Shown here: positions 61,278 to 64,000 of the stretch, piece after piece | Position numbering within the stretch: the stretch's first letter is position 1 | How the letters are laid out: each line of letters starts with the position of its first letter | Source: Cohnella sp. WQ 127256 | GTDB lineage: Bacteria; Bacillota; Bacilli; Paenibacillales; Paenibacillaceae | Direction: 5' to 3' | DNA length: 64,000 bases | Assembly: GCF_024519285.1 (NCBI RefSeq) | Contig: NZ_JAMZCY010000011.1 | Location: 238,786 to 302,785, forward strand | Made by a program: the position numbers and the translations under genes | The notes under the pieces: model-generated | Told to the model about the DNA's origin: nothing | Databases searched by the model: none | Seen by the model: the letters and a program-made list of their open reading frames with translations, nothing else

Positions 61278-64000
61278 TTATTTGCTGGCTTGCGCCAGCA
61301 TCTTGAGTAGAACCGTGACTGCTTCCGCTCTCGTCGTGGTAGCATTCGCATCAAATTTATTGCCGTTCTTGCCTTGCATGACTCCGAGCTTGATCAGCTC
61401 CGCGATCGCGCCCTTCGCCCAATTCGGAATGCTCTTGTCGTCGGAAAATTCTGTTGCTATGCCCTTCTCGGCAACCAGCATCAGAGCGTTGGCTACAATC
61501 GACGCCATCTCAGCACGGGTCAGCGGAGCGTCCGGACGGAACGTTCCGTCCGAGAAGCCCTTGATGATGCTAGCTTGTACAGCTTGTGCCACTGCTTTCT
61601 GTGCCCAAGCCCCAATCTTCGCATTGTCGGCGAAGCTTAGCTCAGCTCCGTTACCCACTGGCTTCAGAGCATTTATCAACATCACCGCGAACTCCGCGCG
61701 AGTTACAATCGCATTCGGCTTAAACGTGCCGTCCGTGTAGCCTTGAACAATGCCTTGTTGGACTGCTTGCTTAATGTTAGCTTCCGCCCAGTGCCCGGCA
61801 ATGTCGGAGAAGGTATTTGTCGGGTCGACAACCGTTGGCTCCTTGCCGACGACCAATACGGCATATTTGCCGGTCTTGCTCACATCTGCGGTGATCGTGC
61901 TTCCACTTGCCTTGCCACCGATCTCTACCCACGTTTTGGTCTTTTCATCGAAGAAATGGACTGAAGCGTGTTGTCCCTCAGGTACGAGTGCCGGATCGTA
62001 TTTCAGGGTGATCTCAATCGGTTTCTTGAAGCCATCCTCTACGTTCCCCTTAAGATCGAACACAGGACCGGCCAATACTTCGCCATTCGGATTCAGTTTT
62101 GAGGTATCCGTTACTTGCTCCACTGTCAGCTTGAGCTCCTTGTCGCTTGCCCCAGCCGGTACGGTTACCGTAATCTCATCGCCCAGCTTGGTCTCTCCGC
62201 CGCTGCCTGCTGGGATCGTAAGCTTACCATCCGAAGTATTCGTCGTATTCTGCGCTCCCCCGCCACCACCGCCAACGCCACCGTTATTGGCAGGAGCTGT
62301 TGGCGTTACTTCATTGGACACGAAAGATAATGGACCGTATCCCGCCGCATTCTTCGCCTCGACGGTAAACGTATACTTCGTGCCGTTCGTCAAGCCCGAC
62401 ACGGTGATTGACGTAGAGGTTCCCGTCACCGTAATATTGCCCGGCGAAGCGGTGACTCTGTACTCGGTAATTGGGCTTCCTCCGTTATTCGTCGGAGCTG
62501 TAAAGCTGATTGTCGCGCTGCTGTTTCCAGCCGTCGCCGTTACGTTCGCTGGAGCCGCCGGGAAAGTTCTCGGCGTCGCGCTCGCTTCATTCGAAGCGAT
62601 AGCCCCGACCTCATTGACCGCCTTGACGATAAAATAGTAGGGTATTCCGTTCGTCAATCCTGCCGCCTGATAGCTGTAAACCGAATTCGTCACGGAGATA
62701 GCCGATTGCGGATCATAATGGCCGGATGTCGAACTCATGAATACTTGATAGTCGTCGGCTCCCTCAATGCTTGTCCATTGAATCGTTACTGTCCCGTCTC
62801 CAGGGATCGCCGATTGAAGTGCCGGCGCGCCCGGCGGAAGCATCGTCCATTTCGCATAGAGATTTATGTTTCCGGTGATCGGCATCGCCGCAAAATCAAA
62901 TCGGTTGTTCAGCCCCGTGTCCGTGTACCAGTCTTCAAAAGCATAGCCGCTTAAAGTCGGCGGCTGCGGTGCAATCGCATACCCGTTATACGGAACACTC
63001 TTGTTGCTTACCGCATCTCCTCCGTTGCTTTCGAAGCTTACGACATAGACGTTGCCCGCGAAGATCGCGGACACGTTGATCGGCCCCGTGACGTTCGAAT
63101 CGGTACGCGTCGCATTCGTATTGTCATCACTCCACTTGACGAATGCATAGCCCGTATTCGCAACCGCCGTAACCGGACTGCCGTTGCCGCAATAATTAAC
63201 CGTTTGCGGGGACGCACCCGAGATTGTTCCGTTCGTTCCCGCCGTATAGGTTAACGTGTACGGAATTGGAATCCACTTGGCATACAACGTGGTATTTTGC
63301 GTGATTGGCATGCCTGCGAAAATAAACGGCGTAGTTAGTGCCTGATCGCTGTACCAGCCACCGAAGGTATGACCCGTTAATAGCGGTAGACTGTTCGGCC
63401 CAGAGGCGAAATTGTTTTTGACCACGGTTTGGTCAGGCGGCACAGGTAATCCGCCATTAGTCTCATAGTGAACGGTGTAGACGTCCCGCTCGAAGTTCGC
63501 CGTCACGTTGATCGGCCCCGTGACGTTCAAATCAGTACGCGTCGCATTCGCATTGTTATCGCTCCACTGCACGAACCGATAGCCCGTGTCCGCAACCGCC
63601 GTAACCGAAGTGCCGTTGCTGCCATGAGTAACCGTCTGCGGCGACACGCCCGTGATTGTCCCATTCGCTCCCGCCGTGTAGATCAACATGAATGGTTGAG
63701 GAAACCACTTGGCATACAACGTGGTATTTTGCGTAATTGGCATGCCTGCGAAAATAAACGGCGTAGTTAGTGCCTGATCGCTGTACCAGCCACCGAAGGT
63801 ATGACCCGTTAATAGCGGTAGACTGTTCGGCCCAGAGGCGAAATTGTTTTTGACCACGGTTTGGTCAGGCGGCACAGGTAATCCGCCATTAGTCTCATAG
63901 TGAACGGTGTAGACGTCCCGCTCGAAGTTCGCCGTCACGTTGATCGGCCCCGTGACGTTCAAATCAGTACGCGTCGCATTCGCATTGTTATCGCTCCACT
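61278..64000 (-). CDS. SLH-anchored surface protein with InlB-type repeats (5' end outside window)
   Basis: Incomplete: the reading frame enters from beyond position 64000, so signal peptide and start are not seen. At least 907 residues are present. From the N-terminal side there are alternating Listeria-Bacteroides (InlB B) repeats (YETNGGLPVPPDQTVVKN, TGHTFGGWYSDQAL, ITQNTTLYAKW) and divergent InlB-type repeats (YTAGANGTITGVSPQTVTHG, GYRFVQWSDNNANATRTD). Two Fn3 domains, a Gly-rich linker (NNGGVGGGGGGAQNTTN), a ZU5-like beta domain (GGETKLGDEITVTVPAGAS) and three SLH repeats ending at the stop follow. It is probably an adhesive cell-wall protein. The gene is GC-rich and carries a 432-bp near-perfect duplication. 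Confidence 0.88.
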   Translation of the reverse strand, partial: WSDNNANATRTDLNVTGPINVTANFERDVYTVHYETNGGLPVPPDQTVVKNNFASGPNSLPLLTGHTFGGWYSDQALTTPFIFAGMPITQNTTLYAKWFPQPFMLIYTAGANGTITGVSPQTVTHGSNGTSVTAVADTGYRFVQWSDNNANATRTDLNVTGPINVTANFERDVYTVHYETNGGLPVPPDQTVVKNNFASGPNSLPLLTGHTFGGWYSDQALTTPFIFAGMPITQNTTLYAKWIPIPYTLTYTAGTNGTISGASPQTVNYCGNGSPVTAVANTGYAFVKWSDDNTNATRTDSNVTGPINVSAIFAGNVYVVSFESNGGDAVSNKSVPYNGYAIAPQPPTLSGYAFEDWYTDTGLNNRFDFAAMPITGNINLYAKWTMLPPGAPALQSAIPGDGTVTIQWTSIEGADDYQVFMSSTSGHYDPQSAISVTNSVYSYQAAGLTNGIPYYFIVKAVNEVGAIASNEASATPRTFPAAPANVTATAGNSSATISFTAPTNNGGSPITEYRVTASPGNITVTGTSTSITVSGLTNGTKYTFTVEAKNAAGYGPLSFVSNEVTPTAPANNGGVGGGGGGAQNTTNTSDGKLTIPAGSGGETKLGDEITVTVPAGASDKELKLTVEQVTDTSKLNPNGEVLAGPVFDLKGNVEDGFKKPIEITLKYDPALVPEGQHASVHFFDEKTKTWVEIGGKASGSTITADVSKTGKYAVLVVGKEPTVVDPTNTFSDIAGHWAEANIKQAVQQGIVQGYTDGTFKPNAIVTRAEFAVMLINALKPVGNGAELSFADNAKIGAWAQKAVAQAVQASIIKGFSDGTFRPDAPLTRAEMASIVANALMLVAEKGIATEFSDDKSIPNWAKGAIAELIKLGVMQGKNGNKFDANATTTRAEAVTVLLKMLAQASK
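63273..64000. repeat. 432-bp tandem repeat inside the SLH gene
   Basis: Positions 63273-63568 recur at 63705-64000. Apart from one substitution (63303 G versus 63735 A), I see no difference. The unit encodes 144 residues (one InlB-type plus one divergent repeat). The second copy is cut by the window edge, so the copy number is unknown. Confidence 0.9.

Noticed and set aside
61750..62637. Plus-strand frame of 295 codons opposite the InlB-repeat SLH gene
   Set aside because: It is antisense to recognisable Fn3 and linker coding sequence, of biased composition, with no start signal.

Overview
The window looks like chromosomal DNA of a Paenibacillaceae bacterium (Paenibacillus or Cohnella type). 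The evidence is YesM/YesN-type two-component pairs beside carbohydrate ABC transporters that lack a local ATPase, many S-layer-homology (SLH) surface proteins, 7TM hybrid histidine kinases, strong AGGAGG ribosome sites, frequent TTG/GTG starts and many bidirectional hairpin terminators. I see no tRNA, rRNA, CRISPR array or intact insertion sequence.

Region 1 (1-16.5 kb): an AI-2E-type permease, then a seven-gene minus-strand polysaccharide-utilisation operon. It encodes a 1815-aa secreted clan-GH-A-like glycosidase, a lipoprotein solute-binding protein, two permeases, a YesN regulator, a YesM kinase and a heparinase II/III-like protein. The last gene appears to use a non-AUG start that hides its first 66 codons.

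Region 2 (16.7-28.6 kb): an M50-like membrane protease, an orphan hybrid kinase (1026 aa), a MarR-MFS efflux pair with a clear operator, VanW, an aminotransferase, and an M23 lipoprotein divergent from an OmpR-type two-component system.

Region 3 (29-37.6 kb, plus 50.3-53.5 kb): carbohydrate catabolism. It has DeoR, mannose-6-phosphate isomerase and ROK; two Gfo/Idh oxidoreductases with an AraC regulator; an M20 hydrolase; and, 14 kb away, a GH38 alpha-mannosidase. The second oxidoreductase and the alpha-mannosidase share a 67-bp promoter block, which suggests one regulon for alpha-mannosides.

Region 4 (37.9-49.8 kb): a chemoreceptor, then a minus-strand cluster with a SARP-like response regulator (receiver, winged helix, BTAD), a truncated NHL/SLH relic, an SLH protein with two cohesin-like modules, an NHL protein ending in a type-I-like dockerin, and a second, partly degenerate 7TM hybrid kinase. 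Four promoters here carry the same 11-bp-period direct repeat (CTTAACA-N4-CTNAAA), always exactly 10 nt from a TANNNT hexamer. I read this as a self-contained signalling and surface-scaffold regulon, and it is the best candidate in the window for an undescribed system.

Region 5 (53.6-64 kb): a mosaic accessory region with an SLH relic, a symmetric four-copy intergenic repeat, a 30-aa membrane microprotein, an AT-rich dihydrouridine synthase, a MarR relic, a 1332-aa beta-helix SLH protein, an IS4-family transposase relic and an incomplete SLH protein with a nearly perfect 432-bp internal duplication.
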